Positions 54,261 through 62,716 of a stretch of 64,000 bases of DNA are shown here, one piece after another (position 1 is the stretch's first letter; each line of letters opens with the position of its first letter). Under the pieces are notes generated by a model. It was not told the DNA's origin and searched no databases. It saw only the letters and a program-made list of their open reading frames with translations. The position numbers and the translations under genes were made by a program. This stretch comes from an uncultured Bacilli bacterium (GTDB taxonomy: Bacteria > Bacillota_I > Bacilli_A > ML615J-28 > CAG-313), in the NCBI GenBank assembly GCA_934140285.1, contig CAKPBI010000003.1:62001-126000 (forward strand), in the 5' to 3' direction.

Positions 54261-54851
54261 ATGAGTAAAGAGAATTTTTGGACATTTTTAAAATGGTATT
54301 TTAAATATACTACTAAAGAGTTTTTTGATAATAGTAATTCGAATACACCATCATATGTAGGGAATAAGGAGAGACTACCTTTTATTATAATTTCATATTT
54401 CATATTTATAGCTTCATTAGTTATTTTATTTATTCATATTAATGGTATTTACTGGTTTTCCATTTTTGGATTTATAATTTCAATTGGTTTTTTATTCCTT
54501 TGTCGTTTTAGTATTATTTATTATTTGTTTATATTCTTTAAATTTGTACGAAAGAATAATTCATTTAATAAAAAAATTATTTTCGAAGAATGTATATTAC
54601 ATAAATTGAATAAAAAACTAAGAAGATCAATTTCTAATTATTATAAAATTGTTGATTCTAAAGGCAATGCGTTAGTTTTTAAAATTTATTTACAAGAAAG
54701 AAATAAAGAAAAAAATAATAAAAAAGATAAAATCTTAAAAATTAAATCTAATAAAATTATATTTGATGGAAAGAAAATATTTGGTGAAGTCTTTGATGAA
54801 AATCAATTATTAAATTTTTTGGATAAAGAAAGAACAATAACGTTAAAATGA
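54261..54851 (+). CDS. Two-segment membrane protein with basic C-terminal domain, 196 aa
   Basis: AAAGGAG precedes ATG 54261. Hydrophobic segments lie at about residues 42-61 (IIISYFIFIASLVILFIH) and 66-95. The C-terminal about 90 residues are soluble, lysine-rich and beta/helical (KSNKIIFDGKKIFGEVFDE). No family recognised. It is followed by a 215-bp gap with no feature before the toxin-antitoxin promoter. Confidence 0.55.
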   Translation: MSKENFWTFLKWYFKYTTKEFFDNSNSNTPSYVGNKERLPFIIISYFIFIASLVILFIHINGIYWFSIFGFIISIGFLFLCRFSIIYYLFIFFKFVRKNNSFNKKIIFEECILHKLNKKLRRSISNYYKIVDSKGNALVFKIYLQERNKEKNNKKDKILKIKSNKIIFDGKKIFGEVFDENQLLNFLDKERTITLK

Positions 54852-55036
54852 TAAATAGCTAGTTAACTAATAAGTTGACTGGCTTTTATTAGTATTTAAA
54901 AAATATTTATAATTCTACATAACTATACAAAAAATAGATATTGCAGCATTTAGGTAGTAATAATGACCAAATACTCTAATCTGACCTTTTGTATTATAAA
55001 AACTATTATTACATATACTACTAATATACTAACAAC

Positions 55037-55069
55037 TTGACAAATTTAAAAACATATGATATCATATGT
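55037..55069 (+). promoter_or_regulatory. Toxin-antitoxin promoter with 18-bp palindromic operator over the -10
   Basis: TTGACA (55037-55042), 17-bp spacer, TATCAT (55060-55065). The perfect palindrome ACATATGATATCATATGT (55052-55069) covers the -10. Its shape suits a ribbon-helix-helix repressor, and the antitoxin's N-terminus looks like one, so autoregulation is likely. Confidence 0.85.
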
Positions 55070-55086
55070 ATATAAGAGGTGATAAT

Positions 55087-55542
55087 ATGTCATTCAACCA
55101 AAATGAATACATTTCTAATTTTAATAAGAATAATTATAAAATGTATCAATTTAGAGTAAAGAAGTCTGATGCTAATATAATAAAATATTTAGATAGTATT
55201 GAGAATAGAAATGGTTATATAGTATCATTAATTAATACTGATTTAAACAAACCTATATATACAATTAAAGAAATTAAAACAATAATTAAGCCTATTCTTA
55301 ATAAATATGGGATTACTGAAATTTATCTATTTGGATCATATGCAAGGGGAGAAGCTAAAGAATCTAGTGATATTGATATATATTGTAATAAAGGTAATGT
55401 TAAAACATTTATAGATCAAGGATTACTTGAAGACGAACTAGAAAAAGCTTTAAACAAGAAAGTAGATATCGTTTTTGATTCATCTTATATTGATGATTAT
55501 TTTAAAATGCAAATTATGGAGGATATGATTAAATTATGTTAG
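55087..55542 (+). CDS. MNT-type nucleotidyltransferase antitoxin with RHH-like N-terminus
   Basis: 151 aa from ATG 55087 (AGAGGTG upstream). The first about 52 residues (YQFRVKKSDANIIKYLDSIE, NGYIVSLINTDL) resemble ribbon-helix-helix DNA-binding domains. Then comes a minimal nucleotidyltransferase: YLFGSYARGEAKESSDIDIY, with GS and D-x-D, and KVDIVFDSS. MNT antitoxins silence HEPN toxins by adding AMP to them. It overlaps the HEPN toxin gene by 7 bp. The fused DNA-binding domain makes it both antitoxin and repressor. Confidence 0.9.
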   Translation: MSFNQNEYISNFNKNNYKMYQFRVKKSDANIIKYLDSIENRNGYIVSLINTDLNKPIYTIKEIKTIIKPILNKYGITEIYLFGSYARGEAKESSDIDIYCNKGNVKTFIDQGLLEDELEKALNKKVDIVFDSSYIDDYFKMQIMEDMIKLC

Positions 55543-55871
55543 GAGTTAAAGATAAGGGTATATTATTACAAATTATTAAAAGATGTAATCGTGTAACTTC
55601 CAAAATATCAAATATTACTGAAACAGAGTTCTCAAGGAATGATGACGTTAAAGAAGTAGTATGTTTTAATTTATTTCAAATTGGTGAATTAGCTAATGGT
55701 TTGTCTTTAGAATTTATGAAAGAATATAATAAGATACCATGGAAACAAATTATAGGAATGAGAAATAAAATAGTACATGGATATGATACAATTAATTTAG
55801 AAATTGTATGGAATACAGCTATAGAAAGTATTCCTGAATTAAAATCATATTGTGAAGAAATACTAAACTAA
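55536..55871 (+). CDS. HEPN toxin (DUF86/HepT-like)
   Basis: 111 aa, four-helix HEPN protein. The catalytic motif RNKIVHGY (Rx4-6H with following Tyr, the residue adenylylated in characterised HepT) is intact near residue 87. Such toxins are RNases held inactive by the cognate MNT. The gene order antitoxin-toxin with overlap is standard. Its stop is followed by about 330 bp of degenerate sequence. Confidence 0.92.
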   Translation: MLGVKDKGILLQIIKRCNRVTSKISNITETEFSRNDDVKEVVCFNLFQIGELANGLSLEFMKEYNKIPWKQIIGMRNKIVHGYDTINLEIVWNTAIESIPELKSYCEEILN

Positions 55872-55884
55872 GAATCTTTTTGTT

Positions 55885-56185
55885 TTAAATCCTAATAATT
55901 TAGCTAAAGTAACTCCAAAGAGAGGCTCTTATGCTAAAATAGATTTGGGAATTGTCAAGTATTTCTTTGAAGTTGGAGCAAGCGATAAGCATGTGATTTG
56001 GAAAAAAGAAAACAAGTAGTTTCCAAACAAAAATGATTGATTGTATAAGAAAAAGATATAAACTTGAATTTAAAGTTGCACAAAAATATATCAATTTATT
56101 TAATGAAGAAAATAATAAAATGAACATTATTACATATAATACTATTGATCATACTTTAGATTATTTAGGTGCTAAGGTTTTATAA
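55885..56185 (+). pseudogene. Gene debris, partly like a recombinase C-terminus
   Basis: Fragments in several frames: KRGSYAKIDLGIVKYFFEVG (about 55918-55977) and CIRKRYKLEFKVAQKYI (about 56040-56090). The second matches the end of serine recombinase 2 (RKRYELEFKF). No complete gene is present in 55872-56200. It is probably the leftover of an element that once integrated here. Confidence 0.4.
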
Positions 56186-56213
56186 GATAACATTGATTTT
56201 TTCTGTAAAAGGA

Positions 56214-56242
56214 TTGACAAAAAATAAAATTAATGTTATAAT
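56214..56242 (+). promoter_or_regulatory. Consensus promoter of Abi leader RNA 1
   Basis: TTGACA (56214-56219), exactly 17 bp, TATAAT (56237-56242): a perfect sigma-A consensus. Confidence 0.9.
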
Positions 56243-56248
56243 ATTTGT

Positions 56249-56316
56249 GCCTATAGGATATAGGTAAATCTTTTGTGGATCATACTCCGGAATCCTTCGG
56301 GACCGGGGTTTTTCTT
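56249..56316 (+). ncRNA. Structured leader RNA 1 upstream of the Abi_2 gene (abiF-RNA-like)
   Basis: About 68 nt from the predicted start to a terminator. CCTATA pairs with TATAGG (about 56250-56263). The final hairpin is ACTCCGG...CCGGGGT (56284-56309) with T5CTTTT. It lies 25 nt before the Abi_2 ATG. Structured RNAs (abiF RNA motif) upstream of Abi_2 genes are known from comparative genomics; membership here rests on position and shape only. A perfect promoter feeding a terminated RNA means the RNA should far exceed the mRNA. Confidence 0.7.
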
Positions 56317-56340
56317 TTACAAAATTAATTGGGGTAATAT

Positions 56341-57288
56341 ATGCATAAACATTATATGACAATTGAAGAACAAGTTAATTTTTTAAAAAATGAAAAAAAA
56401 TTAAAATTTAAAAGTGAAAAATTAGCAAAAAGAGTATTACAAGAAGTAGGATATTATAAATTAATTAATGCATATAAAATTCCTTTTATAATTAATAATC
56501 AATATTTAGATAATGTGTATTTTGAAGACATTTATAATTTATATAAATTTGATATAGAATTAAAGACTATTGTTTTTGAGGCAGCCACAAATATTGAAAT
56601 TAATTTTAAATCTTTATTATCGGAAGTGATTTCTAGTCAATATGGAATAAAAGAAAAAATATATCTTAAAAAGGAAAATTTTGCTCCTGATACTGGTAAA
56701 GCTGATGAATATACTTTTGCACAAATGAAGAAACATATTAAAGATTCAATTAAAAAGCAAGTGGATAATATGCAACCAGCAGTTAAATGGTATAATGATA
56801 ATTATAAATATTTTCCTTTTTGGGTAGTTGTAAATATTTTAACAATTGGTTCTGTCAGTAGGATTTATGGCAAGTTAAAGAATTCTGATAAAATAACAAT
56901 CGCTAAAAATTACAAATTGCCTTATGACTATTTAGGATCATATATTAGACACATAAACTTAGTAAGAAATATTTGTGCTCATAATGATGTTTTATATAGA
57001 TATAAAAGTATTAATTCTATCCCTCAAAAAATCAAAAATGTAAAAGATATATATGAAAAATTAGGTATACTTAAAAATCCTAAGACAGGTAGATATTTAA
57101 AAGGTAGTAACGATTTTCTTGCAACTATAATAATTTTTAAATTGTTGTTAAATAAAGAAAATTTTAATTTATTTTATACAAAATTTAAAGGCTTATTATC
57201 TAAATTGAAAAAAACATTAAGTCCGATTTTTTATGAAAAAATTTTGAATGAGATGGGATTACCTGAAAATTGGTTTGAAATTAAATAA
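56341..57288 (+). CDS. Abi_2/AbiF-like abortive infection HEPN protein 1
   Basis: 315 aa. MTIEEQVNFLKNEKKLKF, GYYKLINAYKIPF, LYKFDIELK and LVRNICAHNDVLY are the Abi_2 blocks; the last holds the Rx4-6H of a HEPN RNase. The protein is full length, ending PENWFEI. GGGGT lies upstream of ATG 56341. Abi_2 proteins cause growth arrest on phage attack. The leader RNA above may restrain it. Boundary repeat copy 3 begins about 50 bp downstream. Confidence 0.9.
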   Translation: MHKHYMTIEEQVNFLKNEKKLKFKSEKLAKRVLQEVGYYKLINAYKIPFIINNQYLDNVYFEDIYNLYKFDIELKTIVFEAATNIEINFKSLLSEVISSQYGIKEKIYLKKENFAPDTGKADEYTFAQMKKHIKDSIKKQVDNMQPAVKWYNDNYKYFPFWVVVNILTIGSVSRIYGKLKNSDKITIAKNYKLPYDYLGSYIRHINLVRNICAHNDVLYRYKSINSIPQKIKNVKDIYEKLGILKNPKTGRYLKGSNDFLATIIIFKLLLNKENFNLFYTKFKGLLSKLKKTLSPIFYEKILNEMGLPENWFEIK

Positions 57289-57341
57289 CGTGCAAGTACT
57301 CTATTTCAAAAGAAAGAATTGATAGAATAAGCAAAAAGGCT

Positions 57342-57590
57342 AGCAAAATAATAATGTTAGCTTTTTTTGATGTTATGTTAGATTTTAAAAATAAATTGGA
57401 ATAAAGTAAGACTAGAGAACTAAAAGGAAAATAGAAGCTTTTTAATAAATATCTATTAATATTTTTAAATTTATGATATAATAAATATATCTTTGGTAGT
57501 CTTGACCAATATTGAGTGTGTAGTTTGTCTTGAAATAAGACTGAATAAATTTGGTGATTTAAGTTTAAAAAGTATTATAATAATTATATT
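57342..57590 (+). repeat. Boundary repeat copy 3
   Basis: It begins with GGCTAGCA...TGTTAGC and follows copy 1 through AATTGGAATAAA, AGCTTTTTAATAAATATC and TGATATAAT (57474-57482), but has only one 20-bp motif (TATCTTTGGTAGTCTTGACC, 57488-57507). GTGTAGTTTGTCTTGAAA and GAATAAATT follow, and the tail is shared with copy 2. It is more diverged than copies 1 and 2, hence older. The remaining gap to 57871 holds only a short hydrophobic open frame and a possible TATAAT at about 57810. Confidence 0.8.
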
Positions 57591-57871
57591 ATGTGGTTTG
57601 GTAGCACAATCTATTTCCTACTTAATGGCACAATTAAAAGGTATTAAAAATAATTATCTTTGGTTGGTTATTTTAGTACTTGATTTGTTAATATGTGATG
57701 CGGATTAATTATTTATCCAATAAAGAATGGAAAAATTGATATCATCAACAATGTACCTAAACTATTTTGAATGATTATAACTTGAGTTTATTTGCGACAT
57801 TTTTTACAGTATAATTTAATGGTTGAAAACCAATAATATAAGAATTTAAAACACACAGGAAGGAATAAATT

Positions 57872-58374
57872 ATGCTATTTAGAGAATATGATAAATCATT
57901 AGATAATGATATTGATGAATGGGAAAAAAAGAGTATTCAGAAAATTATATTATCGTAAATAATTATGCATTATTTAATGAAAAAGTATCAGAAATTTATG
58001 AATGGTATTGCACACATATTGGAGAAATGAGTAATATTTTTGATAAAATTATAGTGGTTGAAGAAAATAATATAAAACTTGCAGTTATTATTTTTAATTA
58101 TTATTTTGATCAAGAGATGAAAAAAGTTGCTGGAATTAATCCAATCTTAATAAATCCATTATATATAAATAGAGGCTTAGGTAAGAAAATAATAAGAGAA
58201 ATAATAAGTTTAAACTGTGATATATGTAATATGAAGCCAGATTATATTTATGCTGGTATAGATGTGGGTAACATACCATCTAAAAAAATTTTTGTAGCAA
58301 ATGGATTTGAACTATATGGTAATTCAAGTGATGGTCTATTTAATTATTATAAATATTTATTAAAGAAAAAATGA
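57872..58374 (+). pseudogene. GNAT-family acetyltransferase, frameshifted near its start at an A7 run
   Basis: ATG 57872 has GGAAGGAA upstream and reads MLFREYDKSLDNDIDEWEKK. A -1 shift at A7 (57924-57930) then joins EYSENYIIVNNYALF and the rest to 58374. The GNAT core is visible: KLAVIIFNYYF, INPLYINRGLGKKIIREII (acetyl-CoA loop) and NIPSKKIFVANGFELYG. An internal ATG at 57919 (MGKKEYSE) gives 151 aa but with no ribosome site. One missing A would restore about 168 aa. Substrate unknown. Confidence 0.75.
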
Positions 58375-58398
58375 GATACAATATATTGGAGGAAAACT

Positions 58399-59697
58399 AT
58401 GGATAGTAATATTTTTAAAAGAATATATGGAGATTATGAAGCAATAGAATTCAAAGATGAAGATATTAATATAGTAAAGACTATATATAAAAATATGAAT
58501 TTTGAAGCTGCTATGCAACTTTGTGAACTTGTAGATATATCTTTGGACGATGCCATTTTAGATGTTGAAGAACTATTTATTACATTAAAATATTGCTATA
58601 GCGGTTATGAATATTTTAATCAGTTTATTAATTTTAATGATATTAAATATAACATAATTAATGAACTAAAGGAATTAGGTGTAAATCTAATTGATACAAA
58701 TCAATTAGCTAGTATTATCACAAAACACCTAAAAAAACACATAATTGACGGCCACTTTACTTTCATAACTAAAGATCAAGTTTTTCCAATTTATAAACCA
58801 TATCTTGCATATGTAACAAATGTTATAGTTGAAGAATGTGGCAATGATTATAAAGTAATTAAAGGAAATAAAAAGTTACCTTTAGAAACGATAATTTCTA
58901 AAAACTTTCTTGAAGATAAACTATTGCCAACTTTAACAATTTTATCAAATAAAAACTGCTACTTAATAGGTGTTTACTCTAATGTAAAGGTTGAAACTAT
59001 TACAATTGATAATGTTAAATTAAATACACATATCTTGAGTGCTGATGGATATGAAAGAAATACTCCAGACTATATTTATAAATTTAATGAACATAAAACA
59101 TATAATCTTTTAAAAAGTAAAAAATATTTAATTCATGAAAATAAAGAAGAATATTTGAAAAAATTTTATGAATTTGGTGTTAAATCCAAAAATAAAAATG
59201 TTGTTATATTTGATATAGCAGGTAATCGCGGTGGTTGGAGTGCATATCCTGATGAATTCGTTAAAGGACTAAATGGATATTCTCACTGGAAAACTGATAT
59301 TGCGATTATTAAAAATGATATCTTTGGCAATGAAAATAATAAGAAAAATTATGAAATATTATACGGGAAAGATTATGACACCTCAAAAGGATCATTTGAT
59401 GGTACCTTGTATGTAGTTATGAACAAAAAGACATCATCATCTGGCGAAGCGGCAATAGCACATACAAAGTCATGTCGAAAGGTAGTTTTTGTTGGATCGG
59501 CATCGGCAGGAATAGGGCTTTTTGGTGATATAAAGTCATATTTGCTAACTAGATCAAAAATATACATTTCAATACCTTATAAAGTCTACTTTGAAAATAA
59601 AGAAGAAGGAAAAGGTTTTTTACCAAACTACTGGATTGATTCTAAAAATCCAACGAAATATTTAGAAAAATGGTTAAAACATAATAATAAAATATAA
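58399..59697 (+). CDS. S41-family (C-terminal-processing-like) peptidase
   Basis: 432 aa; GGAGG before ATG 58399. The C-terminal domain has VVIFDIAGNRGGWSAY, LYVVMNKKTSSSGEAAIAH with the likely nucleophile Ser at about 347, and VFVGSASAGIGLFGD, the usual S41 blocks. There is no signal peptide or PDZ domain; the N-terminal half is helical and unassigned. A cytoplasmic S41-like enzyme beside an acetyltransferase is unusual. Peptide processing is possible but unproven. Confidence 0.85.
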   Translation: MDSNIFKRIYGDYEAIEFKDEDINIVKTIYKNMNFEAAMQLCELVDISLDDAILDVEELFITLKYCYSGYEYFNQFINFNDIKYNIINELKELGVNLIDTNQLASIITKHLKKHIIDGHFTFITKDQVFPIYKPYLAYVTNVIVEECGNDYKVIKGNKKLPLETIISKNFLEDKLLPTLTILSNKNCYLIGVYSNVKVETITIDNVKLNTHILSADGYERNTPDYIYKFNEHKTYNLLKSKKYLIHENKEEYLKKFYEFGVKSKNKNVVIFDIAGNRGGWSAYPDEFVKGLNGYSHWKTDIAIIKNDIFGNENNKKNYEILYGKDYDTSKGSFDGTLYVVMNKKTSSSGEAAIAHTKSCRKVVFVGSASAGIGLFGDIKSYLLTRSKIYISIPYKVYFENKEEGKGFLPNYWIDSKNPTKYLEKWLKHNNKI

Positions 59698-59794
59698 CAT
59701 TTGTTTGACTCTCTTATTTACTACAATGTTACACTATAATTGTATTATAAAGTGATGAAATATAAAAATGTCTTTTCGTACAAGCAAACATTTA

Positions 59795-59860
59795 AAAACG
59801 TATAATGCAAGTGTAAAAATAATGATGAGTGTGTAATTTGCTTTAAAAGTAGATAAATCA
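59795..59860 (+). repeat. Decayed boundary repeat (copy 4)
   Basis: TATAAT (59801-59806), then GATGAGTGTGTAATTTGCTTTAAAAGTAGATA (59824 onward, in pieces GAGTGTGTAATTTG and CTTTAAAAGTAGATA) align with TATAAT...GAGTGTGTAGTTTGTCTTGAAAG of copies 1-3. The 20-bp motif is lost. Confidence 0.5.
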
Positions 59861-59955
59861 AAAAATAGTCAATGCTGGTTAGTTGACAATTATTAGAGAA
59901 TATACCAAAGTATTATATCGAATGTTATATGATTTATTTCTTAAGGAGAATGAAA

Positions 59956-60201
59956 ATGGAAAAAAAGTATGCTGAAAAATGGTATAGACGTTATAGAGAA
60001 ATAGCAATAGGCTGTATTATATTAAGTATTAGTTTTATAATTATGCTTTGTTATTTTCTACTAATTGAAAAGTTATTTGATATAATATTTATTTGTTTCT
60101 TCTTGATAATGTGTTTATTCAGTAGTGTTGCGGCTGTCATTGCATTTATAAAGTGTAAACAAATTAAAAGGGAAATTTTGGAGGATAATGATCATGAGTG
60201 A
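59956..60201 (+). CDS. Small two-segment membrane protein, 81 aa
   Basis: AAGGAG (59943-59948) supports ATG 59956; earlier in-frame ATGs lie before it. There are two hydrophobic segments (about residues 15-40 and 44-66) and a charged tail (KCKQIKREILEDNDHE). Its end overlaps the start of the hydrolase gene, implying one operon. No family recognised. Confidence 0.6.
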   Translation: MEKKYAEKWYRRYREIAIGCIILSISFIIMLCYFLLIEKLFDIIFICFFLIMCLFSSVAAVIAFIKCKQIKREILEDNDHE

Positions 60202-61065
60202 AAGTAGAGATTTCAAAAAAGAATATGCTACCTTCTTAAAGAAGGTCCCATATCAAACAATAACTATTGACAATGTGAAGGTAAGATACCAATATGGTGG
60301 TAAAGATGATGCTCCAGTCATACTCTTTTTTAACGGATTAGAGATGCAAGAAATGTGGATGCCATATGCTGAAAAGCTTGGTAAGAAATATAGATTTTTG
60401 ATTTATGAATATCCGTTTCATACCACTAATGCGGATGAACAAATCGATTTTGCAGCAAAACTATTGAAAGCACTATCTATTGAAAAAGTAATTTTGCTTG
60501 GTGCAAGTGATGGTGGCGTATATGCCCAAATTTTTGCAAAAAGACATCCCGAATCTGTTTTATCAATGATTCTAACGACTACCTTAACTGTTGATTCAGA
60601 TTATGTTAGAGACATTAAAAAGAACGCTTTTCAACCCCATTATTTCTTTTTTTACTAAAGCTTGTTCCCGCGAAAACAGAAATGAAATTGTTATTAAAAA
60701 AGAGTAAGGTATTTTTAGAATGTGAGTCAGAGGATAATCGTGAATATGGAAGAGGTTTCTATGAAACAGTAGCTTCTGACTTGAACTATAAGAAGAGATT
60801 TATTCATAGTTTCAAGTGTGTATATATGTTGAAGGACTATCCATATTTCAAAGAAAGTGATTTTGAATATCTAAGGGGAAAAATACAAGTTCTCATTCCA
60901 GAAAAAGACATTTTCAAAAAAGAAGATCAAAACCGTCTTGCAGATTTATTTAGAAAACTAGATGCGGAAATTCTAAATGTTCCAGGTGGCCATGTAGGAT
61001 TTATCGTTCAATCAGAATATTATATTGATTTGATGGAAAAGTTCTTGGAAAAAAACATGATCTAA
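60194..61065 (+). pseudogene. Alpha/beta hydrolase, frameshifted at a T7 run
   Basis: Start ATG 60194 fits GGAGG at 60180-60184; ATG 60188 is too close. VILFFNGLEMQEMWMPYAEK, then the nucleophile elbow LLGASDGGVYAQIFAKRHPE are typical, although the position before DGG is Ser (GASDGG instead of GxSxGG). Frame one stops at about 60658. From T7 (60647-60653) the -1 frame continues LLKLVPAKTEMKLLLKKSK to 61065 and contains the Asp region and C-terminal His (GGHVGF). One missing T would restore about 290 aa. Confidence 0.8.
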
Positions 61066-61306
61066 ATGGTCGGATAGGAATACCACGGAATCAATTAACT
61101 TAGCCAGATAATTAATTGTAGTAATCCAGAAAATGATTAGACTGAAACTGAAAAGCACATAGACTTACAAAAAAGCTAAACAATCCTAATTTTAACATCA
61201 TCTTGACCGGTCATAGCATCAACAAAATATAAATTAATAACCATTAATTAATGTATAAATATAATTACTTTGCATATAATAAATTGAAAAGAAAAGAATA
61301 TATGTC

Positions 61307-61335
61307 TTGACTTTTCGTGATACATACTGTATAAT
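61307..61335 (+). promoter_or_regulatory. Promoter of Abi leader RNA 2
   Basis: TTGACT (61307-61312), 17 bp, TATAAT (61330-61335). The preceding 240 bp (61066-61306) show no gene or clear structure. Confidence 0.85.
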
Positions 61336-61341
61336 AGTATT

Positions 61342-61404
61342 GATCATTGGGTTGGTGTACCGGTGGGTGTAGGTCTTTGGACTTCATCGGAGCCAACCTT
61401 TTTA
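61342..61404 (+). ncRNA. Structured leader RNA 2 upstream of the second Abi_2 gene
   Basis: One long three-part stem: GGTTGG (61350-61355) with CCAACC (61393-61398), CCGGTG (61360-61365) with CATCGG (61385-61390), and AGGTC with GACTT closing a TTTG loop. TTTTT follows, so the RNA of about 63 nt ends at a terminator 19 nt before the Abi_2 ATG. Same arrangement as at 56249 (promoter, terminated RNA, Abi_2 gene), but primary sequence is different. Confidence 0.75.
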
Positions 61405-61422
61405 TTTAGGGGGAGTTATAGC

Positions 61423-62382
61423 ATGTTTTCAGATATTAATAAACAAATAACTATTCTTCAATCTAGGGGATTAAAAATAGATAATAATAGTAAAACAAGA
61501 AATTTATTGATAGATCATAATTATTATAATGTAATAAATGGATTTAAAGAACCTTTTCTTGATAAAACACAATGTAGTGAAGTTTATAAAAATGGAACGA
61601 CTTTTGAAGAAATTTTCGCATTATATGAATTTGATAGAAAACTTAGAAATTTAATTTTAGATTATACATTATTAATTGAAAATAGTTTAAAGACAAAAAT
61701 AGCATATGAATTTGCTAAAAAATATGGAGAATATGCCTACTTAAATCCAAATAGTTATACTTTTAATAATCATCAACAAAAGAATAAAACAATCAACCTT
61801 TTAGCTAGAATAATCGATAAAATTGATAAAGAATCTAATAGTGGAATCTATTTACATTTTATTTCATTAGGAAAAGAGATTCCTATTTGGGCTGCAACAA
61901 GTTTTTTTGATTTTGGAACAATTAGAACTTTGTATGCCTGCTTAGAAGATTCGTTAGCTTTTGGTATTGCTAATTATTATTCTATCAACAAAACTGAATT
62001 GCTCTCTTTTTTATCTTATATAAATATGTATCGTAATGTATGTGCACATGATAATAGAATAATGAAGTATATAATATTTAAGAACGACTTCAGCATTAGT
62101 AATACAAAAATACATAGAAATATGAATTTAAATACTAATTCTAAAAACGAGTATATAGTTGGAAAGAGAGATTTATTTGCATTACTTATATCATTTAAAT
62201 ATTTGTTAAGAGAGAAAACTTTTACAGAATTTTTTGATAAAATGAAAAGTTTATTTCAAGAATTAAAAATTAAGTTGAACACTATTTCAATTGATGACAT
62301 TTATAAAGAATATAGACTACCATTAAGTGATTTTGATACAGGCCAAAAGGATTGGACAGAGATTGTTACTATTTCTAAATAA
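61423..62382 (+). CDS. Abi_2/AbiD-F-like abortive infection HEPN protein 2
   Basis: Start ATG 61423 (MFSDINKQITILQSRGLKI) with AGGGGGAG upstream; an in-frame GTG at 61363 lies inside the leader hairpin and is rejected. 319 aa. HNYYNVINGFKEPFL, LYEFDRKLRNLI and YRNVCAHDNRIMKY give the Abi_2 pattern with intact HEPN Rx4-6H. It is only distantly similar to the first Abi_2 protein, so this is a separate acquisition rather than a duplication. Confidence 0.9.
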   Translation: MFSDINKQITILQSRGLKIDNNSKTRNLLIDHNYYNVINGFKEPFLDKTQCSEVYKNGTTFEEIFALYEFDRKLRNLILDYTLLIENSLKTKIAYEFAKKYGEYAYLNPNSYTFNNHQQKNKTINLLARIIDKIDKESNSGIYLHFISLGKEIPIWAATSFFDFGTIRTLYACLEDSLAFGIANYYSINKTELLSFLSYINMYRNVCAHDNRIMKYIIFKNDFSISNTKIHRNMNLNTNSKNEYIVGKRDLFALLISFKYLLREKTFTEFFDKMKSLFQELKIKLNTISIDDIYKEYRLPLSDFDTGQKDWTEIVTISK

Positions 62383-62452
62383 TAGTTTGTATTTATTATA
62401 AATTAAACATTATAGAAAAATTATAGGAACTATCACTATTTTGAAATGCACC

Positions 62453-62537
62453 TCTTTTTTGGGTTATACCACATTTTTAGTGTGCCCACAAAATGTGGTT
62501 CATTTTAAAATATGAAAATGGTATACCCATGAAAAAG
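62453..62537. repeat. Nested inverted repeat
   Basis: The inner hairpin ACCACATTTT (62468-62477) / AAAATGTGGT (62490-62499) lies inside an outer imperfect pairing of CTTTTTTGGGTTATACC with GGTATACCCATGAAAAAG (62520-62537). There is no T-run and no ORF. It may be a small palindromic element or a structured 3' end of the Abi mRNA. Confidence 0.5.
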
Positions 62538-62595
62538 AAGAAAAGTATCAAATTTCGTTTAAGGTAGATTTTGTTATACAAACACAATTTTAAGT

Positions 62596-62630
62596 AGTCT
62601 GCAGGTCTTTTCTTGCAGGCTGTTATTTTT
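62596..62630 (+). terminator. Terminator downstream of Abi 2
   Basis: AGTCTGCA (62596-62603) pairs with TGCAGGCT (62614-62621), one G-U, followed by GTTATTTTT. Confidence 0.65.
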
Positions 62631-62716
62631 ATAAAGATGTAAACTATTGAAAAATGTCATATATTATGATAAAATTAAAGTAAAGAAAAATTGAAATTTA
62701 TATGAGGAAATTCAAT

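Noticed and set aside
57493..57708. 71-aa hydrophobic open frame after boundary repeat copy 3
   Set aside because: Its first third is repeat sequence, no ribosome site is visible, and the corresponding copy 2 region reads differently. At best it is the remnant of a small membrane peptide.
61363..61422. GTG start extending the second Abi_2 protein
   Set aside because: It lies inside the terminator hairpin of the leader RNA. ATG 61423 has AGGGGGAG and gives the family N-terminus.
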